Assembly: GCA_910577445.1 (NCBI GenBank)
Contig: CAJTMZ010000001.1
Span: forward strand, 63,851-98,009
DNA length: 34,159 nt
From: an uncultured Lachnospiraceae bacterium
GTDB lineage: Bacteria; Bacillota; Clostridia; Lachnospirales; Lachnospiraceae
Reading direction: 5' to 3'
Part shown: in pieces, positions 23,861 through 32,064 of the stretch
How positions within the stretch are numbered: the first letter of the stretch is position 1
Layout: each line of letters starts with the position of its first letter
Translations under genes and position numbers: made by a program
The notes under the pieces: generated by a model
Databases searched by the model: none
What the model was told of the DNA's origin: nothing
The model's input: only the letters and a program-made list of their open reading frames with translations

Positions 23861-25699
23861 TTACTCATAAACCACGAAAGCCTCATTCCCAAATACCTGC
23901 TCATAGGCTCCCGCGTCCATATATTCTTCTATTGCTTTTAGCTTTTCATCTTTTTTGCAGCTTTCCACATCCACGCCCCACCAGGCGATGGTCTTTTCCT
24001 CCCCTGACAGATATGCCGCCAGAGAGGGCGATAAAATCACAAGCGGCCTGTCTTTGTGATTTTCCTTATACAAACCGGCCAGCTCCTGCAGCTCTTCCTC
24101 AAGCCGCTCAAGGGAATTGGTATTCAAATCGGCCCAGGCAGTATATATGGCCGGCCCTTTGTCCAGATAATAGGAAAGTCCCGGAATATTTCCGTAGAGA
24201 ATCAGCTTCTTGCTCTCATATTCCGCCCGGTGCTCCGTCATAAACCGGGAAATTTCCTCCAGCGTTTCCCCGTTCATTTCACTGGTATGCATCCCGTGAA
24301 GCACAGGATTTGCCGCCACCTTGTATACCCGGGGCTCGCCCGTCTCCCCGTCCAGAAAAACATACTGACAGCCCACGCCCAGCGCCTGCACAAAAAAGGC
24401 AATCATCATACCGGAAAACATGGCCTTCGCCGGAAAAAGAGGCACTTTTCGGGTGGTGTCAAGCCACGTCCGGCCCCACCTTGCAAAACGGTAAATCATC
24501 CAGAACGCAACCGGCGCAATAAAAAACAGGTTATTCAAAACCGGCCAGATATGGTTGTTGCTCCCAAGAGGCGTAATGAGAATAATCAGCAGCGCAATAC
24601 AGCCAATCAGCCGCCATTCGTCGTCCAGCATCCTTGTAAAAAGCATCCACACGGTCACCCCAAGGCAAACCAGCAAAAAAACCGCCCCCCACTGCAGCGC
24701 CGCTTCCTTCTGAAAATATTTAAAATTGAACATGCCCCATTTATAAAGCACCAGAAACAGAACGGGAATGCAGAGACAGTAAACGATTTTGCGGAGCCGC
24801 AGAAAGCGCCCCTCCCCGATAATCAGGAAAGGAATCCCCGGCAGAATACACAAAAGCATATAAAGCATCCACTGAAAGCCGTGGAAATAAGCGTCCACTA
24901 TCGCCAGCAGCATTTCTCCCAGAGTATAGTCGGAAGCGCTGCCCGCCATCCCCAAAACGCCTGTAATCATATTGCCTAAGGTTCCGCTTCCGTAAAGAAA
25001 AGTCGCCGCCAAAAGAAGCGCAAGAAAAGAACTCAGATAGCCCAAAAGGCAAATCCCCGTCTCCTTTGCAAGCACTTTCACCGTTTTCCTTTTTAAAAGA
25101 CCATAATACCAGGCCGCCAGAATCAGCCCCGCCTCCAGAACATTTCCTGGAAAACGCGCCATCACATTGGCCCCAAGCGCCGCCCCGGCCAGAAACAGGC
25201 ATATCTGCCTTCCTCCCGCCAGTCCCCGGAACAGCAGTATGCTGCCCAGAAGGAACAGAAAATAAGTGACATAATTATATAAAATAACAGGCGGGCACCA
25301 GCATAGGCCAATGGCCGCGACTTCCCCGGCAAAGGCCAGAGCCGCCGGCATCTTTGTCTTGAAGAACCGGTATCCCAAAAGCCCCATAAGACTGATTATC
25401 AGGGAGCTGTAAATTTTCATTCCAAGCATGGTTTTGCCCATGGGAAGCTTTGTAAACAGAAACCCCGTCACATTGGACAAAAAGGTAAGGACTTCCCAGA
25501 TTCCTCCGGATTCCCCGAAGAAACGGTAGTTCCCGAGACTGTAGCCCGTATCCGTCAGGTCGATTCCTTCCTGCACTTTCAGGAGAGGAAACAGCAGAAG
25601 GACAAGCGGAAATACAATATTCTCCACCAGCTTCCACACTCTGTGAAATTCTTTTGACTCCCCAATCGCTTTCACTCTTCCAGCCATTTCTTTCATCAT
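23861..25699 (-). CDS. Polytopic membrane protein, putative GT-C-like, unknown family
   Basis: A 612-residue protein with about 11-12 membrane helices up to residue 450, followed by a soluble C-terminal domain of roughly 160 residues. The first outer loop contains QEGIDLTDTGYSLGNYRFF (about 45-63), an acidic motif in the position typical of GT-C enzymes. I do not recognise a named family. Related proteins are common in Lachnospiraceae surface-glycan loci. The start is ATG 25699 because GAGG (inside the preceding gene's last codons) lies 6 nt upstream. The longer ATG at 25711 would overlap that gene and lacks a site. It is separated from the acyltransferase gene by one base and from wecE by about 70 nt. 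Transfer of a lipid-linked sugar outside the membrane is a hypothesis only. Confidence 0.7.
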   Translation of the reverse strand: MMKEMAGRVKAIGESKEFHRVWKLVENIVFPLVLLLFPLLKVQEGIDLTDTGYSLGNYRFFGESGGIWEVLTFLSNVTGFLFTKLPMGKTMLGMKIYSSLIISLMGLLGYRFFKTKMPAALAFAGEVAAIGLCWCPPVILYNYVTYFLFLLGSILLFRGLAGGRQICLFLAGAALGANVMARFPGNVLEAGLILAAWYYGLLKRKTVKVLAKETGICLLGYLSSFLALLLAATFLYGSGTLGNMITGVLGMAGSASDYTLGEMLLAIVDAYFHGFQWMLYMLLCILPGIPFLIIGEGRFLRLRKIVYCLCIPVLFLVLYKWGMFNFKYFQKEAALQWGAVFLLVCLGVTVWMLFTRMLDDEWRLIGCIALLIILITPLGSNNHIWPVLNNLFFIAPVAFWMIYRFARWGRTWLDTTRKVPLFPAKAMFSGMMIAFFVQALGVGCQYVFLDGETGEPRVYKVAANPVLHGMHTSEMNGETLEEISRFMTEHRAEYESKKLILYGNIPGLSYYLDKGPAIYTAWADLNTNSLERLEEELQELAGLYKENHKDRPLVILSPSLAAYLSGEEKTIAWWGVDVESCKKDEKLKAIEEYMDAGAYEQVFGNEAFVVYE

Positions 25700-25700
25700 G

Positions 25701-26807
25701 CTACGCCTCATCCAACTTCCTTATTTTTTCAAAAAGCACCGTTTTACCCAAAATCCTTCTTACTCCGGCAAACAACATGCTCCTAATCCAGTCTATGAAT
25801 ATACCCGCCCCAAAAAGAATTACCACACAGCAAATCAGTTCCCAAAGGAAAAAAGGCATTCCCTCCTTATTTCCGGGATTTATCAGGCCTTTTATCCACT
25901 CATACCACAGGAAGCGCAAATCAATATGCTCATGCAGCAGATAAACGCCAAAGCAAAGCCCGCCCAGCCTCCGAATCAGCCCGGCGCCCGCTCCCTCTTT
26001 AACAGAAATGCGGGAAAATCCGTAAAACAGTCCCACCGCCCCCAAAAGGCAGAGGACATAATTATAATGAAAGGGCACGGTAAAATAGTAACGGAAGCTG
26101 TCGCTTTTTCCGGCCAGCGCCCACATGGAGGCGCTGACGCCAAAACTCATAAGAGAACTGGCCCCGTAGATAAGCCATCCCCTCTTTTCAAATAAATCCC
26201 ATCCGTAAAGGCCAAGGTACGCCGCCAGAAGGTACACACAGACAAACCAGGCCAAATCATACCCGTACTTATCAAAGGCAAACACCACGGGACTTATGCT
26301 TTTAATCCCGCAAAACAGGATAAAAAGGCATGCCAGCGTAACCTGCAGCCGTTTTTTCGGCATATTTCTCACCGCCGTATTTAACACAGGCGTCAGAAGA
26401 TAAAGCATAAAATAAGAGGTGGCAAACCAGTAATGCTCCGTTTCTATGGGAAAAAGATACTGTATCAGCCCGTAAATTCCAAGTCTTGAAGCCTCTGTGG
26501 AGACGCCGGCCAGCGTCAGCGCCGCCGGAACAAGCAGGGCGTAAAACCATATCTGGCATAGAAGCCCGGCCGCCTTGCTTACGCGGAACCGCCCGCGGAC
26601 GCCGAAATACCCGGCAATCAGCACGTAGACGTTTACCGCCACGAGACAGAAAGCCTCCAGCAGACTGCCCGTAAGCCGCACGCCGCCAAAAGGCTCGTCA
26701 AGAGCAAGGAGGCTGTCTGAGCGCTCCAGAAAATGCATGGCCACCACCATGACCATCGCAAGCACTCTCAGTAATTCATAATTGGCCTCGCGCCCTTTCC
26801 CTGCCAT
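25701..26807 (-). CDS. Acyltransferase family 3 membrane protein (OafA/WecH-like)
   Basis: A 368-residue protein with about ten membrane helices. It begins REANYELLRVLAMVMVVAMH, the conserved first-helix pattern (RxxxLRxxxxxxVxxxH) of acyltransferase family 3, whose members usually O-acetylate surface glycans. The later GVYLLHEHIDLRF segment fits the family's H-containing last-third helix (YLLH). The length is normal for the family, without the extra SGNH domain found in OafA proper. It lies 12 nt after the ABC flippase gene, with AAAGG 7 nt before the ATG, so both probably share the promoter at 28.65 kb. The acyl group and acceptor are unknown. O-acetylation of a repeat-unit sugar is the default inference. 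Confidence 0.9.
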   Translation of the reverse strand: MAGKGREANYELLRVLAMVMVVAMHFLERSDSLLALDEPFGGVRLTGSLLEAFCLVAVNVYVLIAGYFGVRGRFRVSKAAGLLCQIWFYALLVPAALTLAGVSTEASRLGIYGLIQYLFPIETEHYWFATSYFMLYLLTPVLNTAVRNMPKKRLQVTLACLFILFCGIKSISPVVFAFDKYGYDLAWFVCVYLLAAYLGLYGWDLFEKRGWLIYGASSLMSFGVSASMWALAGKSDSFRYYFTVPFHYNYVLCLLGAVGLFYGFSRISVKEGAGAGLIRRLGGLCFGVYLLHEHIDLRFLWYEWIKGLINPGNKEGMPFFLWELICCVVILFGAGIFIDWIRSMLFAGVRRILGKTVLFEKIRKLDEA

Positions 26808-26819
26808 CCTGCCGCCTTT

Positions 26820-28577
26820 CTATCTTTCTCTGGCCACCCTGCCGTTTTCTACCCGGTAAACCATATCGCACTTTTCAATGGTCTGCAGACGATGGGCAAT
26901 GATTACCAGCGTTTTTTTTCCGTGAAGCCTGTTGATGGAATCCATTATCGCCGCCTCCGTCTCGTTGTCAAGAGCCGAGGTTGCCTCATCTAAAACCAAT
27001 ACCTCCGGGTCCTCAAACAAAGCCCGCGCGATACCAATCCTCTGCCGCTGCCCGCCGGAAATACGAATCCCTCTCTCTCCGATTCCCGTATCAAGACCCT
27101 CGGGAAGCCCCCTTACAAAGCCGTCAAGCTGCGCCTCCGCAAGGGCCCGCCAGACCTTCTCGTCGTCGATTTCATCGTCGGGGCAGCCGAAAGCCACATT
27201 TTTCCGTATGGTGGAGTCAATCATAAAAATATTCTGGGGAATATAACCGATATTCTTAAGCCAGGATTCGTAGTTTTCCCGGACCTCCACCCCGTCCGCC
27301 AGAATCTCTCCGCTCTGGATTCTCAAAAGTCCCAGCATAATATCCACAATCGTCGTCTTTCCCGCGCCGGAGGTTCCCACGATTCCCACCGCCTGTCCGA
27401 TTGGAATTTCCATATTGGCATGGTCAAAAATCAGCGTCTCCGTGTTGGGGTACTTGTAAACAATGTTCTTTAATTCAATTTTATCCTTTATTTCCAGCTT
27501 TTCAACATTCTTTTTCTTCTGATAGGCGCTTTTATCATAATTGATGGACTCATCCCGGATTTCTTCCTGAAGATTGTCGCTGACGCCCATGAAGAAAGGC
27601 TCAAAATACGAGATGGAAGTCAGAAAATTGTTGATTCTGTTGGCGCAGGGAATCAGCCTCACGGCCGCCACCGCAAGCGCCATCACCTGGGGCATGATAT
27701 CCGTCACTTCCGTTCCCTTAAGAATCTGGAACATCATATAAAGTATCATGCCGGCTATGGCAACCGTTTCTATCAAAAGCCGGGGCGTGGCATTGTACAG
27801 ATTGTATCTCTGCACGGCGTTTACATACCCCTCGCCGCATTTGGCATATTCGTTGATAAAATAATTCTGCCTGTTGGCAATTTTGATTTCCTTGATTCCC
27901 ATCACCGACTGGTCTATCCATTTGTAAAGGCCGCTGTAATAATCCTGATTGTCCTCGCCGGCTTTCCGCATAATCGGCTTTAAGATGCATTTAATGATTA
28001 TCAGCACCGCCAAAATCAGCACCGTCACCGTCACCGTCATCCAGACGTCCGTGGCAAGGCTGATTGCCACCAGAAACAGAAACACCACCGCCTCACTGGT
28101 AAGCTGCAAAAGCGACAGGATAAGTCCGTACATATTGTTCACGTCCGAGGTAATGCTTCTTTGAATGACAGACGTGTCGGCATTTAAATAATATTCATAG
28201 GGCCTCTCCATAAAATTAATCATCATTCTTCTGGACGTGGCGAACTGATTGGTGTAAACAAATTTGAGCTGGGCTTTCTGCTGAAAAAACAGGAAAATAT
28301 TTTTTACGGCAAAAATTCCGATAAGCGCCGTCATCGTGACGATGATAAGCCCCCTGGTATTCTCGTATTCAATGTGAAGAATATCGCAGATTACTCTCAG
28401 GTAGGCGTGTTTTTCCACCGCATGCTCGTCCATCACCACATTCATTACCGGAAGTACCATTGAAACTCCCGCCGTCTCCAGCACCGCTCCCAAAAGCATC
28501 AGCAGTACCAGAAACATCATTACCCTTTTTTGCCGCCCATCCAGCAGCACCATCATTTTTTTAATTATCTTCTTCAT
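26820..28577 (-). CDS. ABC transporter, fused permease/ATPase, PglK/MsbA-like lipid-linked glycan flippase
   Basis: A 585-residue half-transporter. Six membrane helices lie in residues 15-320, and an ATPase domain follows with Walker A GTSGAGKTT (401-409), signature ISGGQRQR (506-513), Walker B VLVLDEATSALD (526-537) and the H-loop IAHRL. The sequence around MEIPIGQAVGIVG and NIGYIPQNIFMIDSTIRKN resembles PglK-type exporters, which flip undecaprenyl-PP-oligosaccharides. No Wzx flippase is present in the window, so this could be the translocator for the locus. The ATG at 28577 has only AGGAAG about 15 nt upstream; a nine-codon frame starts between them. The first gene after the promoter at 28.65 kb. 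General lipid or peptide export cannot be excluded. Confidence 0.9.
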   Translation of the reverse strand: MKKIIKKMMVLLDGRQKRVMMFLVLLMLLGAVLETAGVSMVLPVMNVVMDEHAVEKHAYLRVICDILHIEYENTRGLIIVTMTALIGIFAVKNIFLFFQQKAQLKFVYTNQFATSRRMMINFMERPYEYYLNADTSVIQRSITSDVNNMYGLILSLLQLTSEAVVFLFLVAISLATDVWMTVTVTVLILAVLIIIKCILKPIMRKAGEDNQDYYSGLYKWIDQSVMGIKEIKIANRQNYFINEYAKCGEGYVNAVQRYNLYNATPRLLIETVAIAGMILYMMFQILKGTEVTDIMPQVMALAVAAVRLIPCANRINNFLTSISYFEPFFMGVSDNLQEEIRDESINYDKSAYQKKKNVEKLEIKDKIELKNIVYKYPNTETLIFDHANMEIPIGQAVGIVGTSGAGKTTIVDIMLGLLRIQSGEILADGVEVRENYESWLKNIGYIPQNIFMIDSTIRKNVAFGCPDDEIDDEKVWRALAEAQLDGFVRGLPEGLDTGIGERGIRISGGQRQRIGIARALFEDPEVLVLDEATSALDNETEAAIMDSINRLHGKKTLVIIAHRLQTIEKCDMVYRVENGRVARER

Positions 28578-28644
28578 GCTGTTTTTTCATTTCTTCCTGA
28601 ACCGGAATTTTTCTGTTGCTTCATATATTAATGTAATCCGCCTC

Positions 28645-28673
28645 ATTTTACCATAGTTGCAAAGACAAGTCAA
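28645..28673 (-). promoter_or_regulatory. Sigma-A type promoter for the ABC flippase operon
   Basis: On the minus strand TTGACT (28673-28668) is followed after exactly 17 nt by TAAAAT (28650-28645), close to consensus. Transcription would start near 28637, leaving about 60 nt of leader before the ATG at 28577. Confidence 0.78.
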
Positions 28674-28704
28674 AAAATGGTAAGAACGGCACTTTGCGTT
28701 TTAC
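28673..28704 (-). terminator. Weak intrinsic terminator downstream of the CotH gene
   Basis: The minus-strand RNA can form GTAAAACG paired with CGTTCTTAC (one bulged base) around an 8-nt loop, followed by CATTTTTT. It lies about 25 nt past the CotH stop. The T-run runs directly into the -35 box of the next promoter. The stem is AT-rich, so termination is likely partial. Confidence 0.45.
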
Positions 28705-28728
28705 TTTGAAAACTTACTTTGGAAACTT
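28703..28728. repeat. Tandem 13-bp repeat at the end of the CotH gene
   Basis: Two adjacent 13-bp units ACTTTGAAAACTT and ACTTTGGAAACTT differ at one base. A third ACTTTG lies at 28691. The last unit overlaps the stop codon of the CotH gene. It may be simple slippage. It partly overlaps the putative terminator stem. Confidence 0.6.
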
Positions 28729-30766
28729 ACTCTGTCAGCACCACATCCGCCACCGGCAGCTCCTGCCAGGTGGCGTAGAACGTCATATCCTCGTAAACCG
28801 GCTTGTACCGGTCATAGGGTATCCCCTCCTTTGTGGCCCAGCCCATAAACAGAGAGCTGTATCTGGACGGTATCAGTTCCGCATCCGGCACCTCTCCGTC
28901 CCTGACGCACAAAAGCTGCCACGCTTCCCCGTCCACCACAAATGTCACGGTATGGCTGATTCCGCCGCCCAGCCAGACTTCGTTCAAAAAATCTCTTCTT
29001 TTTTCGATGAAATATTTCAAGTATCTGACATCATTGTCATATTCTTCGTAATACTGATACCGGTTCTCAAGTTCTTCCCATCTGATACTGTCCATTTCGG
29101 CGGATTTCCGGCTTTCCAGAACCATCTTGTCAATCCCGCCCGCTAACAGGGAATTGAGATAGGGAAGCGCCTTCTCCTCGTACATTTTTACCATTTGTCC
29201 GTAAAAATCTTCTTTTTCATATAATTCCGCAAACACATCCGTTCCATACACATGGTCCCTTAGTCTTGTGATTCCCGCCGGATTGCTGGCAATCCTGTCC
29301 AGATTGCAGTTGCCGAACGCCACGTCATAATCCCACACCGGCCCCGCAAAAATCTTACGGCTTACGGAATCCTCAGGCTTGTAAAAAAAGCTACTTGTGA
29401 CACCGCCGTCATAATTCTTGGAAATTTCCTCCACCAGATATTTCCGGATAAAGGAATCCACGTCAATATATTCCGAGTAATGCTTTCCTGTGACGGGATG
29501 AATCCCGTCCTCCTTTGAGACAGCGTCCTGAAATTCCTGCATCAAATCCGCAATATAATTTACCTGGTCTTCCGAGGCATACAGAGGGCTTTGCAGTGTA
29601 TAACAGTCCCCCTGGTCTGTCACGAAACCGCTGATTTCCGTCTCAAAGCGCGACTCAATCTCTCTTTCCAACAGATATCCCCCTGACAGGTCATCATTAT
29701 CAATCCCGGTTTCCACCCATTTTCTGGTGCCCTCTTCATTCCCGCCGGGCGTAAGCTTTTCAATCTCCTGCGGGCTGTAAACGGCCTCCAACAGCTTTTC
29801 CATATCCCGTATAGCGACGCTTCCCTCGTCCACCCGTATCTTTTCCGTCAGAAAATAGTTCCCGTAATAGCAATTGTTGATATACAAATCAATCATTTTT
29901 CCGTCCGGTACATATTTCATCTCAAGCTCCGAAGCCAGTTCCAGCGCGACCTGATTGCGGAGCCTTGTTTCATCATACCCGTTTGCCAGAAGGTTAAAGG
30001 ATGCGGCTTCACCGAACCCGAAAAAATCCACATCTTCACAGAGCTTTATCTGATAGGGCTTCTTTGACAGCCCCCAGGTGGAATTTCCCCTTCCTCTGAT
30101 GCTCTCCGCCTTACCGTCATACAGTTTTTCACCGTTTTCGCCATAAAGCGCCGCGCTTCCCTCCTCCTGATTTTCCTTGTCCTCATCAATGAAGTCCGTA
30201 CTCCCGGAAGCGGTGGTAAGGGACAGCACAGGCAAATCGGAGGAATACATGAAAGCGGCTGCGCATGTAAGCCCCTCCCCGTCGTCTGCCGGCACGGTAA
30301 GCTCGTAGAGCCTTTCCTCTGAAATTCCCCGAAGGACGTCCCCCTCTTTTACTTCCGTATCCCCGATAAAAATGCTTCCTCCCGGCGCCGTTTTAAGGAC
30401 CAGCCCTCTGCCTTTTGCAAAGCCGGGCAGAAAAAAATAACAGATTCCGGTATTGCTCCGCCACATGGATACCCAAAATGCCTCCGAATCCTCTTCATGC
30501 CCCTCCAGGGAAAAGCACACTTCCGGCAGCGCTTCCTGTTCTATCGCTACTTCCGGCGCAGGGGTCTCCTTTTTTTCCTCCAGCCCGGCTTTTCGCTCTT
30601 CTTCTATCTCTTCCCTGTCCCCAAGGCTCTGCTCCTCCACGAGGAAGACGTCCTTTTTTCTGTGTTCGCTTATCTTTTCCTTTACCACAGGATATCCCGC
30701 CATAAAAAGAAGCAGCGCAGCGCCGGCCAAAGCCAGCGCCGTTGTAATTTTTCTGTTTTCCTCCAT
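28727..30766 (-). CDS. cotH: Membrane-anchored CotH kinase family protein with C-terminal InlB/Listeria-Bacteroides-type repeat
   Basis: A 679-residue protein. An N-terminal hydrophobic anchor (about 7-28) is followed by a charged Glu/Lys linker (about 30-80), a beta-rich region, then the CotH kinase domain: GRGNSTWG at 225-232, KKPYQIKL at 235-242, and WDYDVAFGN at 478-486, where the paired aspartates fit the metal-binding site. The last ~70 residues (TVTFVVDGE..., FMGWATKEG, MTFYATW) look like one InlB B-repeat/Listeria-Bacteroides repeat, which is found in surface proteins. CotH proteins are atypical secreted kinases, first shown on Bacillus spore-coat proteins. The start is uncertain: ATG 30766 has AAGGAG 13 nt upstream, ATG 30778 is only 1 nt from it, and TTG 30790 is also in frame. 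It lies downstream of the GT52-like gene and is probably co-transcribed. Its role in a glycan locus is unknown. Confidence 0.88.
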   Translation of the reverse strand: MEENRKITTALALAGAALLLFMAGYPVVKEKISEHRKKDVFLVEEQSLGDREEIEEERKAGLEEKKETPAPEVAIEQEALPEVCFSLEGHEEDSEAFWVSMWRSNTGICYFFLPGFAKGRGLVLKTAPGGSIFIGDTEVKEGDVLRGISEERLYELTVPADDGEGLTCAAAFMYSSDLPVLSLTTASGSTDFIDEDKENQEEGSAALYGENGEKLYDGKAESIRGRGNSTWGLSKKPYQIKLCEDVDFFGFGEAASFNLLANGYDETRLRNQVALELASELEMKYVPDGKMIDLYINNCYYGNYFLTEKIRVDEGSVAIRDMEKLLEAVYSPQEIEKLTPGGNEEGTRKWVETGIDNDDLSGGYLLEREIESRFETEISGFVTDQGDCYTLQSPLYASEDQVNYIADLMQEFQDAVSKEDGIHPVTGKHYSEYIDVDSFIRKYLVEEISKNYDGGVTSSFFYKPEDSVSRKIFAGPVWDYDVAFGNCNLDRIASNPAGITRLRDHVYGTDVFAELYEKEDFYGQMVKMYEEKALPYLNSLLAGGIDKMVLESRKSAEMDSIRWEELENRYQYYEEYDNDVRYLKYFIEKRRDFLNEVWLGGGISHTVTFVVDGEAWQLLCVRDGEVPDAELIPSRYSSLFMGWATKEGIPYDRYKPVYEDMTFYATWQELPVADVVLTE

Positions 30767-30815
30767 TGTTATAACCATGCTCCTTTCCAAAGCCTGCGGC
30801 CTTCACCGGTGAAAG

Positions 30816-31910
30816 TCAATAAATCTGCTCGTTCTGTCTGTGGATTTCAGGCGCTTCATATTTGTCCATGAAATCCTCCCCCAGAAAAACTTTTTCTTTT
30901 GCGAAGGAAATCGCCGCCGGGACGGTAAATACTGTGACAACTCTGTCAAAAACCAGATTTTTTACGAAATTCAAAATTTCCATGGGAAACTTTCCGTCCA
31001 GCACAATATGCTCCGGAAACAGGCTCTTATAATCCAGTTCGTCTCTTGGGTGCGGCTTAATCAGAATCTGGGCCCTCCTGCCTTCAACCTCCCCGTATTC
31101 AGTGATAATATCCCTGAAAATCCGCTCTCTCGTTTCCAGGTCGCACAGCGGCTCCGACAGCACCAGCACCTTATGCTCGTGCCCTTCCCCAAAAGCCAGC
31201 TTTTCCTCCAGCTCCTTCAGATTATCTACAAAAACAGACACGAGTGTCGTTTTTTCTTCTTCTCCTAAACCCTGTGTCAGTTCTTTTCTCGGCTTCTCGA
31301 TATATTTCGGGCAGGGGTATTCCAGAACCGAAATGTCATTGACCTCCATATCCAGGCAATACTTTGCGTATCCGTTCTGGATGAAAATCAGGTTTGCGGC
31401 GGCCATCCGGGCTTTCAGGCCGAAATGTCCTCTGTTGTCGTACCGGGCGGTATCATAATAGCGAATACAGTCAAGCCCGTCCTCCAAGGCGTGATAATAA
31501 ATCTTATGGGTGTTCAGATAGTAGCCGATTGGGTCCGAATCGCAGAACACGTAAATGTCCTCATACTCCCGCAAATCCACCGGCACAAAAGGCGCCTGCA
31601 GCTTTCCCATCATTCTGGTATATTTTATCCGGGCAAGCATATTCAGCACAATGTTTCCCCTGTCTTTATGGAAACGGGCAAGCCCGGGAAAATAGCTCTC
31701 CGGCTTTTCGTCGTAGGGAATAACTTCCGCAAAAAGCCCGGAGGAAAGCGCGCGCTCCCGCAGCGAGCCGAAATCGTTTGACAGGCGGCTCAGCATCAGC
31801 GAAGCCTGTCCCCTCACGGCCCCGCCGCCGCTCTTTGGCAGATTTAATTCTTTCAGACATGCAATATAGGCATGATAATAGGTGTGGCAGATATAAATTC
31901 TTTTTTTCAA
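30816..31910 (-). CDS. Sialyltransferase-like glycosyltransferase (GT52/polysialyltransferase-like)
   Basis: A 364-residue protein starting MKKRIYICHTYYHAYIAC, a pattern seen at the start of GT52 and related bacterial sialyltransferases. Near residue 290 it has LIKPHPRDELDYKSLFP, matching the conserved K-x-HPRD segment of that group, and SFAKEKVFLG near 340. These enzymes transfer CMP-activated nonulosonic acids. A divergent operon making CMP-pseudaminic acid (pseF, pseI) lies directly opposite, so a pseudaminic acid transferase is a sensible inference. The start codon is TTG at 31910, supported by GAGGAG 9 nt upstream, and no better ATG exists nearby. No signal peptide or membrane helix is evident. 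The family call is by motif and context, moderately sure. Confidence 0.78.
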   Translation of the reverse strand: MKKRIYICHTYYHAYIACLKELNLPKSGGGAVRGQASLMLSRLSNDFGSLRERALSSGLFAEVIPYDEKPESYFPGLARFHKDRGNIVLNMLARIKYTRMMGKLQAPFVPVDLREYEDIYVFCDSDPIGYYLNTHKIYYHALEDGLDCIRYYDTARYDNRGHFGLKARMAAANLIFIQNGYAKYCLDMEVNDISVLEYPCPKYIEKPRKELTQGLGEEEKTTLVSVFVDNLKELEEKLAFGEGHEHKVLVLSEPLCDLETRERIFRDIITEYGEVEGRRAQILIKPHPRDELDYKSLFPEHIVLDGKFPMEILNFVKNLVFDRVVTVFTVPAAISFAKEKVFLGEDFMDKYEAPEIHRQNEQIY

Positions 31911-31975
31911 GTTAAAAGACTCCTCATATTATTACAGAATTTTACATTCCCAGTTATCTTATCATAGTTTTTTGT

Positions 31976-32003
31976 TTGATTGCAATGTATAATGGTGTAT
32001 ACT
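31976..32003 (+). promoter_or_regulatory. Divergent promoter region upstream of pseF, with overlapping inverted repeat
   Basis: TTGATT (31976-31981), a 16-nt spacer and TATACT (31998-32003) form a plausible sigma-A promoter about 60 nt before the pseF ATG. An alternative -10, TATAAT (31988-31993), lacks a good -35. ATGGT (31992-31996) and ACCAT (32005-32009) bracket the -10, a possible operator. On the other strand TTGCAA (31985-31980) with TAAGAT (31961-31956) at 18 nt could serve the TTG-started gene, but this is weak. Confidence 0.5.
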
Positions 32004-32064
32004 TACCATACAGAAGGCCAAAAACGTCCCGGTGCGAAACGGGGCGGCACGGAAAGGAAACACT

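Noticed and set aside
23778..23861. Minus-strand mini-ORF of 27 codons bridging the membrane-protein stop and the wecE start (TAATG overlap)
   Set aside because: It could couple translation, but it has no ribosome binding site and no recognisable peptide, so I do not call it a gene.
24056..24979. Plus-strand open frame of 307 codons opposite the 612-residue membrane protein
   Set aside because: Very basic, Asn/Gln/His-rich sequence without domain, as expected for the complement of hydrophobic codons.
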